Below are positions 27,449 through 35,994 of a stretch of DNA of 64,000 bases, in pieces. The stretch is from Streptomyces sp. NRRL F-6492 (GTDB lineage: Bacteria; Actinomycetota; Actinomycetes; Streptomycetales; Streptomycetaceae): NCBI RefSeq assembly GCF_001280125.1, contig NZ_LGEG01000138.1:20317-84316 (forward strand), given 5' to 3'. The position numbers were made by a program, and so were the translations under genes. The notes below the pieces were generated by a model. It was not told the origin of the DNA. It did not search any database and was given only the letters and a program-made list of their open reading frames with translations. The first letter of the stretch is position 1, and each line of letters begins with the position of its first letter.

Positions 27449-28288
27449 GTGGTCAACCGCAAAGAGTTACGTCCGGAAGCCAGCCCTCAGGCGGCTTACG
27501 GGGCGCATCTACGCAGGATGCGAGAGGAACGAAGCTGGACCCAGGAGGACCTGGCCGAGCCCATGGGCTGCTCCAGTCAGCACATCTCCGCGCTCGAAAC
27601 TGGTCGCAAATCGCCAACCCTGCCGTTCTCGCGCAGAGCCGATCAGGTCTTCGGCCTCACCGGAAGCAAAGAGTCGTTCGAGCGCGAGTGGCGGGACATG
27701 CGGCACGGCGTCCTGCTGGAGGGCTTCCCGGAGTACGTGGGGTACGAGGGCCGGGCGGTGGAGATCCGACTGTTCCAGATCGGGATCATTCCCGGCCTGC
27801 TGCAAACCCCGGAGTACGCGCGCGTACTGGCGAACAGCGCCGTGAAGCGAGGAGTCATCACTCCCGAACAGGCCGACGAACGCGTCACGGTTCTGGCGGC
27901 ACGCCAAGCAGCACTGGAGCGGGAGCAGCCGCCCATGATCTTCCTGGTGATGGACGAGAGCTGCATCCGGCGGCCCGTCGGTGGCACCAAGGTGATGGAC
28001 GCCCAGTTGGAACGGCTCGTCGAGTTCGCGGACCGCCCCAACGCCCTGCTCCAGATCGCCCCGTACACAATAGGAGAGCGCCGCACGTTCGATCTGCCGG
28101 TCAACCTACTCACCCTCGCCGACCGGGCCGTAGTGTGCTACGCCGAGTCGCAGGCACAGGGGCACTTCGACCGACAAATGACGTCCGTGGTGCCCATGTT
28201 GACGGCCTACCATCAGCTTCAGGCCGCGTCGCTCTCACCAGCGGAATCCGTGGCCACGATCCAAGAAGCACGAAAGGGCACCTCGTGA
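27449..28288 (+). CDS. WhiJ-like XRE regulator (HTH plus DUF5753 type) with a TTA codon
   Basis: A 279-residue Scr1/WhiJ-type regulator. The helix-turn-helix spans residues 18-60 (WTQEDLAEPMGCSSQHISALETGRK). The rest is the DUF5753-type domain with LFQIGIIPGLLQTPEYARVL and LVMDESCIRRPVGG. GTG 27449 follows GAAGGA at 6 bp. Codon 7 is TTA (27467-27469), so expression should depend on the bldA tRNA. Other unusual codons such as ATA and frequent AT-ending codons set it apart from its neighbours. The stop overlaps the start of a DUF397 gene, the classic regulator-partner pair linked to development. Confidence 0.88.
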   Translation: MVNRKELRPEASPQAAYGAHLRRMREERSWTQEDLAEPMGCSSQHISALETGRKSPTLPFSRRADQVFGLTGSKESFEREWRDMRHGVLLEGFPEYVGYEGRAVEIRLFQIGIIPGLLQTPEYARVLANSAVKRGVITPEQADERVTVLAARQAALEREQPPMIFLVMDESCIRRPVGGTKVMDAQLERLVEFADRPNALLQIAPYTIGERRTFDLPVNLLTLADRAVVCYAESQAQGHFDRQMTSVVPMLTAYHQLQAASLSPAESVATIQEARKGTS

Positions 28289-28494
28289 CGACCGAAACCC
28301 CCCGCTGGTTCACGTCCTCCTACAGCAACAACGGCGGCGACTGCGTCGAGGTCGCCACCAACCTCGCCCCCTCCCACGGCACCGTTCCCGTCCGTGACTC
28401 CAAGCAGACCGCCGGCCCCGTCCTCAACCTCCCCGCCCCCACCTTCGCCGCCTTCGTGGCCTGCGTCCGGGACGGCGGATTCGGCGCCCGCTGA
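28285..28494 (+). CDS. DUF397 protein, partner of the WhiJ-like regulator
   Basis: A 69-residue DUF397 protein: WFTSSYSNNGGDCVEVA, then VPVRDSKQTAGPVLN and FAAFVACVRDG. The GTG overlaps the regulator stop (GTGA), with GAAAGGG 7 bp upstream, so it is translationally coupled. DUF397 proteins are thought to modulate their cognate WhiJ-like DNA-binding partner; the mechanism here is inferred from that family. Confidence 0.88.
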   Translation: MTTETPRWFTSSYSNNGGDCVEVATNLAPSHGTVPVRDSKQTAGPVLNLPAPTFAAFVACVRDGGFGAR

Positions 28495-28533
28495 GGGGTC
28501 GTCCGTGCGGCGGCGAAGCCGAAGAGGACGGCC

Positions 28534-29157
28534 TCACGCCAGGAGCACCTCGACGGAGATCGTCGCCGCCAGCACGACGTAGACCGCGCACGCGCCGTAA
28601 TTCAGCACGGCCGTCGCCTTCGACGAGCCGGTGAGCCGTGTGCGGAAGAACCCCGACAGCACCCCGATGCTCCCGTAGAGGACCACCTCCATCAGGACGT
28701 TGATCGCGCCGAGGAGGGCCATCTGCATCCCGGGGGCCTCCGCGTTCCCCAGGAACTGGGGGAGGATCGCGAGGTAGAAGAGGATGATCTTCGGGTTCGT
28801 CAGGCTGATCAGCACCCCGCGCAGGTACCACCTGCCCGCCCTGACGTCACCGTGCCCGCCGATCGCGCGGCGCGCGCTGCGCAGGGTCGTGTACGCCAGC
28901 CACAGCAGGTACGCCGCACCCACGATCCTCACCGCGTCGAGCAGCGCCGGGTGCGAGCGGGCGATCTCGCCCAGCCCGGCGACGACGGCGGCGGCGTAGA
29001 CGCTCATGCCCGTCCCGATGCCGAGGATGGCCTTCAGCGCGGACCGGCGGCCGCCCTCCAGGCCCACCGCGAGCATGTAGGCCATGTCGGGCCCGGGTGG
29101 GCCGAGGAAGAGCAGGATCACCGCGATGTAGCCCGGCAGTACCGATAAGTCCACCAT
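28534..29157 (-). CDS. LysE/RhtB family exporter
   Basis: A 207-residue membrane protein of the amino-acid exporter superfamily. The diagnostic N-terminal GPPGPDMAYMLAVGLEGGRR is present, followed by about five hydrophobic helices and a SLTNPKIILFYLAILPQFL segment typical of the family. It probably effluxes an amino acid or small metabolite across the cell membrane. ATG 29157 is chosen as the start of the first transmembrane helix; 23 upstream codons are open but arginine-rich. No partner regulator is adjacent. Confidence 0.88.
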   Translation of the reverse strand: MVDLSVLPGYIAVILLFLGPPGPDMAYMLAVGLEGGRRSALKAILGIGTGMSVYAAAVVAGLGEIARSHPALLDAVRIVGAAYLLWLAYTTLRSARRAIGGHGDVRAGRWYLRGVLISLTNPKIILFYLAILPQFLGNAEAPGMQMALLGAINVLMEVVLYGSIGVLSGFFRTRLTGSSKATAVLNYGACAVYVVLAATISVEVLLA

Positions 29158-29352
29158 GGTCCAGCGCCTCCGGCGTCGTCGTGGCACGCCGAGAGCCTTG
29201 CGGTGCCGGCGGTGCCCCTTCCGCATCCGGTCGCCGCGACCGGCGACCGGATGTCTCCGTGGTCACCGTCCGTCTCCCCCGTTTCGGTCCGGGCAACATG
29301 CCGTCACGAAACCCCTTGGCCGCTGCCCCGCGCCGCCTCCTATGCTCCGCCC

Positions 29353-29763
29353 ATGCGCAGCGTCTACGTGTTCCCCGCCGGAGAGCCGGCCGCGACGACC
29401 GCACGGCTCGACCGGCTGATGCCCGGCGAGAACGGGTACTGGTCGGACGGGAAGCTCTTCGTCGACCTCATGGACGCGCGGAAGGACCACGTGTTCACCG
29501 GCTGGACTCCCGGGGCCGTACGCATGCTGGACTCCGCGGTCGGCCGTCGTCCGGCCTGGGCCCTGCTGGTCGGCGTCTCCGGTCGCATCGACGGCGCCGC
29601 CGAGCTCCGTGCCCTCCTGTCGCACGTCCTCGAAGCCGGCGGCGTCGTCGTCGACGACCACTCCGACCACTGCTGGACGCTCGAAGACGTCGACGCCGGG
29701 CGGGAGGTCGACGGCCTGGGCTTCTTCGGCTTCCGCGCACACCGGGAACGCCCGGCCGGGTAG
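29353..29763 (+). CDS. Conserved hypothetical protein
   Basis: A 136-residue soluble protein beginning MRSVYVFPAGEP, with alternating strands and helices (GKLFVDLMD, AWALLVGVSGRI, VVVDDHSDHCW). I do not recognise the family; the fold looks alpha/beta and no catalytic motif is evident. ATG 29353 is preferred over ORF extensions, which run back into the divergent LysE promoter. Its stop codon lies inside a strong bidirectional hairpin shared with the convergent hexosaminidase gene. Confidence 0.6.
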   Translation: MRSVYVFPAGEPAATTARLDRLMPGENGYWSDGKLFVDLMDARKDHVFTGWTPGAVRMLDSAVGRRPAWALLVGVSGRIDGAAELRALLSHVLEAGGVVVDDHSDHCWTLEDVDAGREVDGLGFFGFRAHRERPAG

Positions 29764-29783
29764 GAACCCGGCCGGGCGTTCCC
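29744..29783. terminator. Strong bidirectional terminator hairpin
   Basis: An 18-bp perfect stem (29744-29761 with 29766-29783) and an AGGA tetraloop lie between convergent genes. The stop codon of the upstream gene (29761-29763) lies at the stem/loop junction. Confidence 0.9.
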
Positions 29784-29796
29784 GTTCAAGCGGCGG

Positions 29797-31440
29797 CTAC
29801 GGCGCCGGCCACGGCACCTCCGGCGAGCGGTACCAGTCGATGCCCAGGGCCTCGAAGCGCGGGGCCTGTTCGGCGAGGCGGACCTTGTAGGCGTCCCAGT
29901 CGTGGGTCGCCGCCGGGGACCAGCCCAGTTCGGCCACGCCCGGCAGGCGGGGGAAGGCCATGACGTCGAGGTCGTCGGTGGTGGCGAGGGTCTCGGTCCA
30001 GAGGGGGGACTCGACGCCCCGGACGGCGCTCTCGGGGACACCGGGGAGGTAGGCCGCCGGGTTCCAGTCGTACGACCGCCGCACCTCGACGTATCCGGCC
30101 CAGGAGAGGCCGAGCGGGGTGTCCTTCGTGTACTTCATGTCGAGGTAGGTGCGGTCGGCGGGCGAGAGGATCAGGCCGGTGCCGTTCCGCGCGGCGGCGG
30201 CGACGCGTTCCTTCTCGGCTGCGGGGGTGCGGTCGAGGCCCCAGTACTGGACGAGGGCGCCGGGGGCGGGGGTGGTGCCGGTCAGCTGGTGCCAGCCGAT
30301 GACCTTCTTGCCGTACTTGGCGACGACCGGCTGCACCTTGTCCATGAAGGCCACGTAGTCGGCGTGGCTGGTGGAGTGGGCCTCGTCGCCGCCGATGTGG
30401 AGGTAGCGGCCGGGGGTGAGGGCGGCGATCTCCCGGATCACGTCGTCGACGAAGTCGTACGTGACCGCCTTGGGCACGCACAGGGAGCTGAAGCCGACCT
30501 TGGTGCCGGTGTAGAGCGGCGGGGCGACGCCGTCGCAGCTGAGCTCGGCGTAGGAGGCGAGGGCCGCGTTGGTGTGGCCCGGCACGTCGATCTCCGGGAT
30601 CACCTCCTGGTAGCGGGAGGCGGCGTACCGGACGATCTCCTTGTACTCCTCCTTGGTGTAGAAGCCGCCGGGGCCGCCGCCGACCTCGGTGGAGCCGCCG
30701 TACGTGGTGAGCCGGGGCCAGGAGTCGACGGCGATGCGCCAGCCCTGGTCGTCGGAGAGGTGCAGGTGGAGGGTGTTCACCTTGTAGAGGGCGAGCTGGT
30801 CGATGTACCGCTTCACCTCGTCGACGGTGAAGAAGTGGCGGGCGACGTCGAGCATGGCGCCCCGGTAGGCGTAGCGCGGGGTGTCGGTGATCGTGCCGCC
30901 CGCGACCTTCCAGGGGCCCGGCTGGACGGTCGCGCGCTCGACGGCGGCGGGGAGCTGCTGGCGCAGGGTCTGGACGCCGCGGAAGAGTCCGGCGGGGCGA
31001 TGGGCCGTCAGGGTGACGCCGTCCGGTCCGGAGCGGAGCCGGTAGCCCTCGTCGCCGAGGGCGGTGTCGCCGGGGCTGAGCCGGAGCCGGATGCCGCCGC
31101 CGGCCGCCTGCTCGTCGACGACGGGCAGCGGGAAGCCGGTGGCGGGCCGGAGGAGTCCGGCGAGGTAGGCGCCGAGGGCCTTGGTCTCGGCGGAGCGGGT
31201 GTCCACGCCGATGCGGGTGGCGGTGGTGAGGGCGTAGGGCTCGCCCCCGGGGGCGACGGAGGCGGGCACGGGGACGATGCGGCCGAGCGGGCGGACCTCG
31301 GGCTCGGCGGCGGCCCGGTGGCCGGCCGCCTTGCCGTCGGTGCCGTCGGTGCCGCCGGCGGCCTCGCCGCAGCCGACACCGGCGGCCGTGACCAGGAGCA
31401 GGGATCCGATCAGGCGTGGAATCCTTCGGAGCTGTCTCAC
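29797..31440 (-). CDS. Beta-N-acetylhexosaminidase (GH20)
   Basis: A 547-residue GH20 enzyme. It removes terminal GlcNAc from chitobiose and chito-oligomers, retaining via substrate assistance. The catalytic pair is in HIGGDEAH, with HLHLSDDQGWRI and EIDVPGHTNAA typical of the barrel; an N-terminal GH20b-like domain precedes it. The N-terminus is a signal sequence ending GVGC24, possibly a lipoprotein lipobox. GTG 31440 follows GGGGAG at 8 bp. A DasR-like site lies 87 bp upstream, fitting GlcNAc-controlled expression together with the chitinases in this window. Confidence 0.93.
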   Translation of the reverse strand: MRQLRRIPRLIGSLLLVTAAGVGCGEAAGGTDGTDGKAAGHRAAAEPEVRPLGRIVPVPASVAPGGEPYALTTATRIGVDTRSAETKALGAYLAGLLRPATGFPLPVVDEQAAGGGIRLRLSPGDTALGDEGYRLRSGPDGVTLTAHRPAGLFRGVQTLRQQLPAAVERATVQPGPWKVAGGTITDTPRYAYRGAMLDVARHFFTVDEVKRYIDQLALYKVNTLHLHLSDDQGWRIAVDSWPRLTTYGGSTEVGGGPGGFYTKEEYKEIVRYAASRYQEVIPEIDVPGHTNAALASYAELSCDGVAPPLYTGTKVGFSSLCVPKAVTYDFVDDVIREIAALTPGRYLHIGGDEAHSTSHADYVAFMDKVQPVVAKYGKKVIGWHQLTGTTPAPGALVQYWGLDRTPAAEKERVAAAARNGTGLILSPADRTYLDMKYTKDTPLGLSWAGYVEVRRSYDWNPAAYLPGVPESAVRGVESPLWTETLATTDDLDVMAFPRLPGVAELGWSPAATHDWDAYKVRLAEQAPRFEALGIDWYRSPEVPWPAP

Positions 31441-31526
31441 GGGCGGGCTCCCCTTCGGGTGGTCGACGCGTCTGTCGATTCTGTATCCGAACCATGCCCT
31501 TGCGTACCGCCGGGCTCACCACCGGT

Positions 31527-31542
31527 CAAGGTCTAGGCCAAT
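31527..31542. promoter_or_regulatory. DasR-like (dre) site upstream of hexosaminidase
   Basis: CAAGGTCTAGGCCAAT matches 11 of 16 positions of the dre consensus ACTGGTCTAGACCAGT, with the central GGTCTAG intact. Its position between the hexosaminidase and the divergent small gene suits repression relieved by glucosamine-6-phosphate. Confidence 0.6.
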
Positions 31543-31632
31543 CACCCGGATCGAGGGTGTGACCCGACCATACCTGCCCGATTTCGGGCAGGATTCTTGC
31601 GTGGGGCCCATGACACCCCTCAGTATTCACGG

Positions 31633-31908
31633 GTGCTCGAACGCCGCCCGTCGCACGACGACCTCGTCGACCACCTGGTCCGCAGCACCGCGCTCCAGCG
31701 CGGTGAGGCCGCCCGGGTGGTGCTCGACGTGCTGGCGTACTTCGACGAGACGACCGAGGAGTTCGTCCGCCGCCGCCACCGCGAACTGCAGTCCGGCGGG
31801 GCCGTGAACGCCGAGATCTTCGAACGGATCGCGGCGGAGCTGCCGCACCGGGCCGTGGCACCGCCGGAGCTCTCGCTCCGGCAGCTGCGCCGGATCGTGT
31901 ACGGCTGA
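31633..31908 (+). CDS. Conserved small protein upstream of glmS
   Basis: A 91-residue soluble, charged, mostly helical protein (VLERRPSHDDLVDHLV, then a long helix EEFVRRRHRELQ, ending LSLRQLRRIVYG). No known domain is recognised. Codon bias becomes typical only from GTG 31633, so that start is used although no ribosome-binding site is visible; TTG 31597 (AGGA 3 bp upstream) is the alternative. It precedes glmS by 69 bp on the same strand. Confidence 0.65.
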   Translation: MLERRPSHDDLVDHLVRSTALQRGEAARVVLDVLAYFDETTEEFVRRRHRELQSGGAVNAEIFERIAAELPHRAVAPPELSLRQLRRIVYG

Positions 31909-31977
31909 GCGGCCGACCTCCCGAACCATCGCTCGGGCGGCCGAGTACATCCACTGACCTGGAGGGGTTTCACCTTT

Positions 31978-33795
31978 ATGTGCGGAATTGTCGGTTACAT
32001 CGGTAAGCGCGACGTGGCACCGCTGCTGCTCGAAGGCCTGCAGCGCCTGGAGTACCGCGGCTACGACTCCGCCGGCATGGTCGTCACCAGCCCGAAGGCC
32101 ACCGGCCTGAAGATGGTGAAGGCCAAGGGCCGGGTCCGTGACCTGGAGGCCCGCGTCCCCAAGCGCTTCACCGGCACCACCGGCATCGCCCACACCCGCT
32201 GGGCCACCCACGGCGCGCCGAGCGACGTCAACTCGCACCCGCACCTGGACCCCGAGAACAAGGTCGCCGTCGTCCACAACGGCATCGTGGACAACGCCCA
32301 GGAGCTCCGCGCCAAGCTGGAGGCCGACGGCGTCGTCTTCGCCTCCGAGACGGACACCGAGGTCATCACCCACCTCATCGCCCGCTCCCAGGCCGAGACC
32401 CTGGAGGAGAAGGTCCGCGAGGCCCTGAAGGTCATCGAGGGCACCTACGGCATCGCCGTGATGCACGCCGACTTCAACGACCGCATCGTGGTCGCCCGCA
32501 ACGGCTCCCCGGTCATCCTCGGCATCGGCGAGAAGGAGATGCTCGTCGCCTCCGACGTCGCCGCCCTGATCGCCCACACCCGCCAGGTCGTCACCCTCGA
32601 CGACGGCGAGATGGCCACCCTCAAGGCCGACGACTTCCGCACCTACACGACCTCCGGCGCCACCACCACGGCCACCCCGGAGACCGTCGAGTGGGAGGCC
32701 GCCTCCTACGACATGGGCGGCCACGACACCTTCATGCACAAGGAGATCTCCGAGCAGCCCGACGCGGTCGACCGCGTCCTGCGCGGCCGGATCGACGACC
32801 GCTTCTCCACCGTGCACCTGGGCGGCCTGAACCTGGACCCGCGCGAGGCCCGCACCATCCGCCGCATCAAGATCCTCGGCTGCGGCACCTCGTACCACGC
32901 CGGCCTCATCGGCGCCGGGCTCATCGAGTCCATGGCCCGCATCCCCGCCGACGCCGAGCCGGCCTCGGAGTTCCGCTACCGCAACCCGGTCGTGGACCCC
33001 GACACCCTCTACATCGCCGTCTCCCAGTCCGGCGAGACCTACGACGTGCTCGCCGCCGTCCAGGAGCTCAAGCGGAAGGGGGCCCGCGTCCTCGGCGTCG
33101 TCAACGTGGTCGGCTCCGCCATCGCCCGCGAGGCCGACGGCGGCGTGTACGTCCACGCGGGCCCCGAGGTCTGCGTCGTCTCCACCAAGTGCTTCACCAA
33201 CACGGTGACCGCCTTCGCGCTGCTCGCCCTGCACCTCGGCCGCATCCGCGACCTGTCCGTCACCGACGGCAAGCGGATCATCGAGGGCCTGCGCAGGCTG
33301 CCCGCCCAGATCGAGGAGATCCTCAAGGGCGAGGACGAGATCAAGCGCCTCGCCGAGGAGTACGCGGGCGCCCAGTCGATGATGTTCATCGGGCGCGTGC
33401 GCGGCTATCCGGTCGCCCTGGAGGCCTCCCTCAAGCTCAAGGAGATCTCCTACATCCACGCCGAGGCCTACCCGGCCTCCGAGCTGAAGCACGGCCCGCT
33501 CGCCCTCATCGAGCCGGCCCTGCCGACGGTCGCGATCGTCCCCGACGACGACCTCCTGGAGAAGAACCGCGCCGCCCTGGAGGAGATCAAGGCCCGCAGC
33601 GGCCGCATCCTCGCGGTCGCGCACCAGCCGCAGGAGAAGGCCGACCACACCCTCGTGGTCCCGAAGAACGAGGACGAGCTGGACCCGATCCTCATGGGCA
33701 TCCCGCTCCAGCTCTTCGCGTACCACACCGCCCTCGCCATGGGCCGCGACATCGACAAGCCGCGCAACCTGGCCAAGTCCGTCACGGTCGAGTAG
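31978..33795 (+). CDS. glmS: Glutamine-fructose-6-phosphate aminotransferase (isomerizing)
   Basis: A 605-residue full-length GlmS making glucosamine-6-phosphate, which feeds peptidoglycan precursors and also acts as a DasR effector. The glutaminase domain starts MCGIVGYIG with nucleophile Cys2 and includes HTRWATHG. Two SIS domains follow, with GCGTSYHAG and SQSGETYDVLAA, and the C-terminus ends KSVTVE as in the family. GGAGGGG lies 10 bp before the ATG. A terminator hairpin follows. Its presence near hexosaminidase and chitinases links amino-sugar supply and salvage. Confidence 0.96.
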   Translation: MCGIVGYIGKRDVAPLLLEGLQRLEYRGYDSAGMVVTSPKATGLKMVKAKGRVRDLEARVPKRFTGTTGIAHTRWATHGAPSDVNSHPHLDPENKVAVVHNGIVDNAQELRAKLEADGVVFASETDTEVITHLIARSQAETLEEKVREALKVIEGTYGIAVMHADFNDRIVVARNGSPVILGIGEKEMLVASDVAALIAHTRQVVTLDDGEMATLKADDFRTYTTSGATTTATPETVEWEAASYDMGGHDTFMHKEISEQPDAVDRVLRGRIDDRFSTVHLGGLNLDPREARTIRRIKILGCGTSYHAGLIGAGLIESMARIPADAEPASEFRYRNPVVDPDTLYIAVSQSGETYDVLAAVQELKRKGARVLGVVNVVGSAIAREADGGVYVHAGPEVCVVSTKCFTNTVTAFALLALHLGRIRDLSVTDGKRIIEGLRRLPAQIEEILKGEDEIKRLAEEYAGAQSMMFIGRVRGYPVALEASLKLKEISYIHAEAYPASELKHGPLALIEPALPTVAIVPDDDLLEKNRAALEEIKARSGRILAVAHQPQEKADHTLVVPKNEDELDPILMGIPLQLFAYHTALAMGRDIDKPRNLAKSVTVE

Positions 33796-33804
33796 CAGCG
33801 GGAT

Positions 33805-33846
33805 CCGGGCCTGTCCCCCGGACCCGCCGCCGGGCCTGTCCCCCGG
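33805..33846. repeat. 17-bp direct repeat after glmS
   Basis: CCGGGCCTGTCCCCCGG occurs at 33805-33821 and 33830-33846, directly downstream of the glmS stop and before the terminator hairpin. Each copy is itself a partial inverted repeat (CCGGG/CCCGG). Confidence 0.8.
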
Positions 33847-33868
33847 CGCCGCCCGACCTGACACGCGC

Positions 33869-33905
33869 CGGTCCCCGTGCACACACCTCCCGTGCACGGG
33901 GACCG
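33869..33905. terminator. Terminator hairpin between glmS and SatP-like gene
   Basis: A 14-bp perfect stem, CGGTCCCCGTGCAC (33869-33882) with its complement (33892-33905), and a 9-nt loop lie between convergent genes, so it can serve both. Confidence 0.85.
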
Positions 33906-33945
33906 ACGCACTTCCCGGCCCCGGCCATGATCCGCCGGATACCCC

Positions 33946-34515
33946 CTAGCCCGCGGCCGGGGCGCCCTCGCCCGACGCCCGGCGCCGGAGCGCCGTCGGC
34001 CGGACCGCGACGGCGGCCGTGGCGCCGTACCAGGCGAGCAGTCCGGCGACGGCGGCGACCCAGCCGCCCGCCGTCCCGAGGACGCCGATGCCGGCCAGGG
34101 CGCCGATGCCGAGCAGCAGCAGGGCGACGAACAGCAGCCCGTACACGCCCTGTCCGAAGAGCCCGCCGCCCGAGGCCGCCAGGGTCAGCGTGAGCGCGAG
34201 GAGCGCCCACAGGAGCAGGAAGACCCCCACGGCGTCGGCCGAGGCGCCGCCGCCGACGGCGGTCCCCCAGGTGAACCAGAAGGCGCCGAGCGCCGTGTAC
34301 GCCGTGCCGTCCCGGGCGTCGCCCGCGCGCAGCGCGAGCAGGCCGACGAGGAAGAGCGTCACCCCGCCGACCCAGGTGGCGAGGCCCGCGGCGTCCGTCG
34401 CCGCGACGTTGTCGATGACACCGGTGCCGCCCAGGCCGAAGGCCAGGAGGGTCAGTCCGAGTGCGAGGTGGCCGAGCGTGGAGCTGGTGTTTCCCGCGGC
34501 GACGTCGTTGTCCAC
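33946..34515 (-). CDS. GPR1/FUN34/YaaH (SatP-type acetate/succinate channel) family protein
   Basis: A 189-residue membrane protein with six predicted transmembrane segments. The N-terminal signature LGHLALGLTLLAFGL corresponds to the NPAPLGL-type entrance motif of acetate uptake proteins, and FWFTWGTA matches the family helix 3. It probably transports acetate or a similar monocarboxylate. The GTG at 34515 has GGGAG 7 bp upstream. The cytoplasmic tails are short and basic. Confidence 0.85.
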   Translation of the reverse strand: MDNDVAAGNTSSTLGHLALGLTLLAFGLGGTGVIDNVAATDAAGLATWVGGVTLFLVGLLALRAGDARDGTAYTALGAFWFTWGTAVGGGASADAVGVFLLLWALLALTLTLAASGGGLFGQGVYGLLFVALLLLGIGALAGIGVLGTAGGWVAAVAGLLAWYGATAAVAVRPTALRRRASGEGAPAAG

Positions 34516-34666
34516 GGCGGGCTCCCTTCAGATGCGCAGTCGTGCTGCGTGAGCTGCTGTGTTCCGTGGCCTTTATCTACCCTTCACAAGCACACAATTC
34601 ACCTGAGGAAGGCCGAAATCATGGCCGGATGACGGCAGTTGAGGAAGGGGAGCGAGCGCCGCGGAG

Positions 34667-35188
34667 TTACGGGATGACGACGACGGGCCGCTGGGCGCGG
34701 CGCGCGAGGCGGCCGGCCACCGAGCCGAAGATCCGCCCGACGATCCCGTGCGTGGAACCGACCACGATCGCGTCGGCCGAGTACTCCCGGCCGACCTCCT
34801 CCAGCTCGTGACAGATGTCGCCACCGCGCTCGACCAGGATCCACGGCACCTCGGCGAGGTGCTCGGCGCAGGCCAGCTCCAGGCCGAGGACCTCGGTGCG
34901 GTGGTCCGGCACGTCGACGAAGACGGGCGGCTCGCAGCCGGCCCACACCGTGGTGGGCAGCCGGTTGGCCACGTGCACGATGATCAGGCCCGAGCCTGAG
35001 CGGCGGGCCATGCCGATGGCGTACGCGAGGGCGCGCTCACTGGACGTGGAGCCGTCGAAGCCGATGACGACCCCGTGCCGGAAGGCCGGGTCGCAGGCAT
35101 GACGTGGCTGTTCGACCGCGAGGGGGTCGACCGTGGAGTCGGCGACGCGCTTGCGGTCCGCGGGTTCGGAGAATTCGTGACCGGCCAT
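34667..35188 (-). CDS. Universal stress protein (single UspA domain)
   Basis: A 173-residue Usp-fold protein. VVIGFDGSTSSERAL opens the domain near residue 40, and the ATP-binding G2xG9xGS-type motif is recognisable in VVGSTHGIVGRIFGSVAGRL, ending RPVVVIP. A charged N-terminal extension of about 38 residues is unusual for a minimal UspA. It is probably nucleotide-binding and cytoplasmic, with a role in stress or dormancy known only for the family. It is a stand-alone gene. Confidence 0.88.
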   Translation of the reverse strand: MAGHEFSEPADRKRVADSTVDPLAVEQPRHACDPAFRHGVVIGFDGSTSSERALAYAIGMARRSGSGLIIVHVANRLPTTVWAGCEPPVFVDVPDHRTEVLGLELACAEHLAEVPWILVERGGDICHELEEVGREYSADAIVVGSTHGIVGRIFGSVAGRLARRAQRPVVVIP

Positions 35189-35449
35189 CGGTGTCTCGGC
35201 GAAGAGGGTCCTCGTGGGAAGGGACGGGAGAAGGAGGAGAGGAACGACGGGAGGCGGCGGAGCTGTGTCCGGGAATCATCTTCCCAAGCCCATACCCCCA
35301 AGGGTACGGCGGCACTCCTCTCCTGCCCAGGGCCCACCGCGCCCGACCGGACGGGCACGCCGCTCGCGCGCGGCGTTCCAGGGAGCATGCACGAGCGGTT
35401 CGGGATCTGGCAATGCCGGTTGTGTCCTACAAGCGTCCGCCCCGGGACC
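35189..35449. other. Intergenic region upstream of the Usp gene
   Basis: This non-coding stretch holds the Usp promoter region (minus strand). I see no gene, tRNA or convincing hairpin in it. Open frames here are low-complexity shadows. Confidence 0.5.
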
Positions 35450-35541
35450 GGGCCGGGGGTCCGGACGGGGCCGGACCGGGGGTCCGCGCGGGGACGGACC
35501 GGGGGCCCGGACGGAACCGGACCGGGGGTCCGCGCGGGGCC
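35450..35541. repeat. Four 23-bp tandem repeats
   Basis: Units lie at 35450-35472, 35473-35495, 35496-35518 and 35519-35541. Each contains GGACCGGGGGTCC or a close variant, a near-palindrome, and copies alternate between two subtypes (...GGACGG... and ...GCGCGG...). They lie in the intergenic space upstream of a small membrane-protein gene. Confidence 0.9.
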
Positions 35542-35622
35542 GAACGGACGTCGCCGAGAGTGACCGGAGCGTTCCGTTCCTCGTTGCCACAGGTCCGCCC
35601 CACCGTCGCAGGGAGAGCGCCC

Positions 35623-35994
35623 GTGCCCGTACCGCCGTCCGCCGCCGCCCGGTCCTCCGTCATCCCCACCCCGACGCTCGCCGCGCCCCGCGCCCACCGC
35701 CGCGCGGACGCCCCGCCCGGCTCCGCTCCGGGGGACCCGGGGAGACGGGAGAAGGGGACGGTGGGGGAAGAAGGGGCGGAGAAGGGCGGGCAGGCCGCCG
35801 GTGACGTCGTCCGCTGGGCGGTCTTCTGCTGCGCCCTGGTCCCGGTGGTGCTCGTCGTCTACGGCACCTCGCCCGGCGGGGCGGCCGGGGCCGCCCTCGG
35901 CCTCGTCGCGGTGACGGCGGCCTGCCGGCTGCTGCTGCGGCGCTCGGAGCGGGGTCTGCGCGCGGAGACCGCCCGCGGCGGACGCCGGCACTAG
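35623..35994 (+). CDS. Small membrane protein upstream of adpA
   Basis: A 123-residue protein. The N-terminal 60 residues are Pro/Ala/Arg/Glu-rich and disordered. Two transmembrane helices follow (about 64-81 and 85-103), then a basic C-terminal tail (RRSERGLRAETARGG). GTG 35623 has AGGGAGA 6 bp upstream, a convincing start. It lies on the same strand as adpA but 422 bp upstream, so it is probably a separate unit. No family function is known to me. Confidence 0.7.
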   Translation: MPVPPSAAARSSVIPTPTLAAPRAHRRADAPPGSAPGDPGRREKGTVGEEGAEKGGQAAGDVVRWAVFCCALVPVVLVVYGTSPGGAAGAALGLVAVTAACRLLLRRSERGLRAETARGGRRH

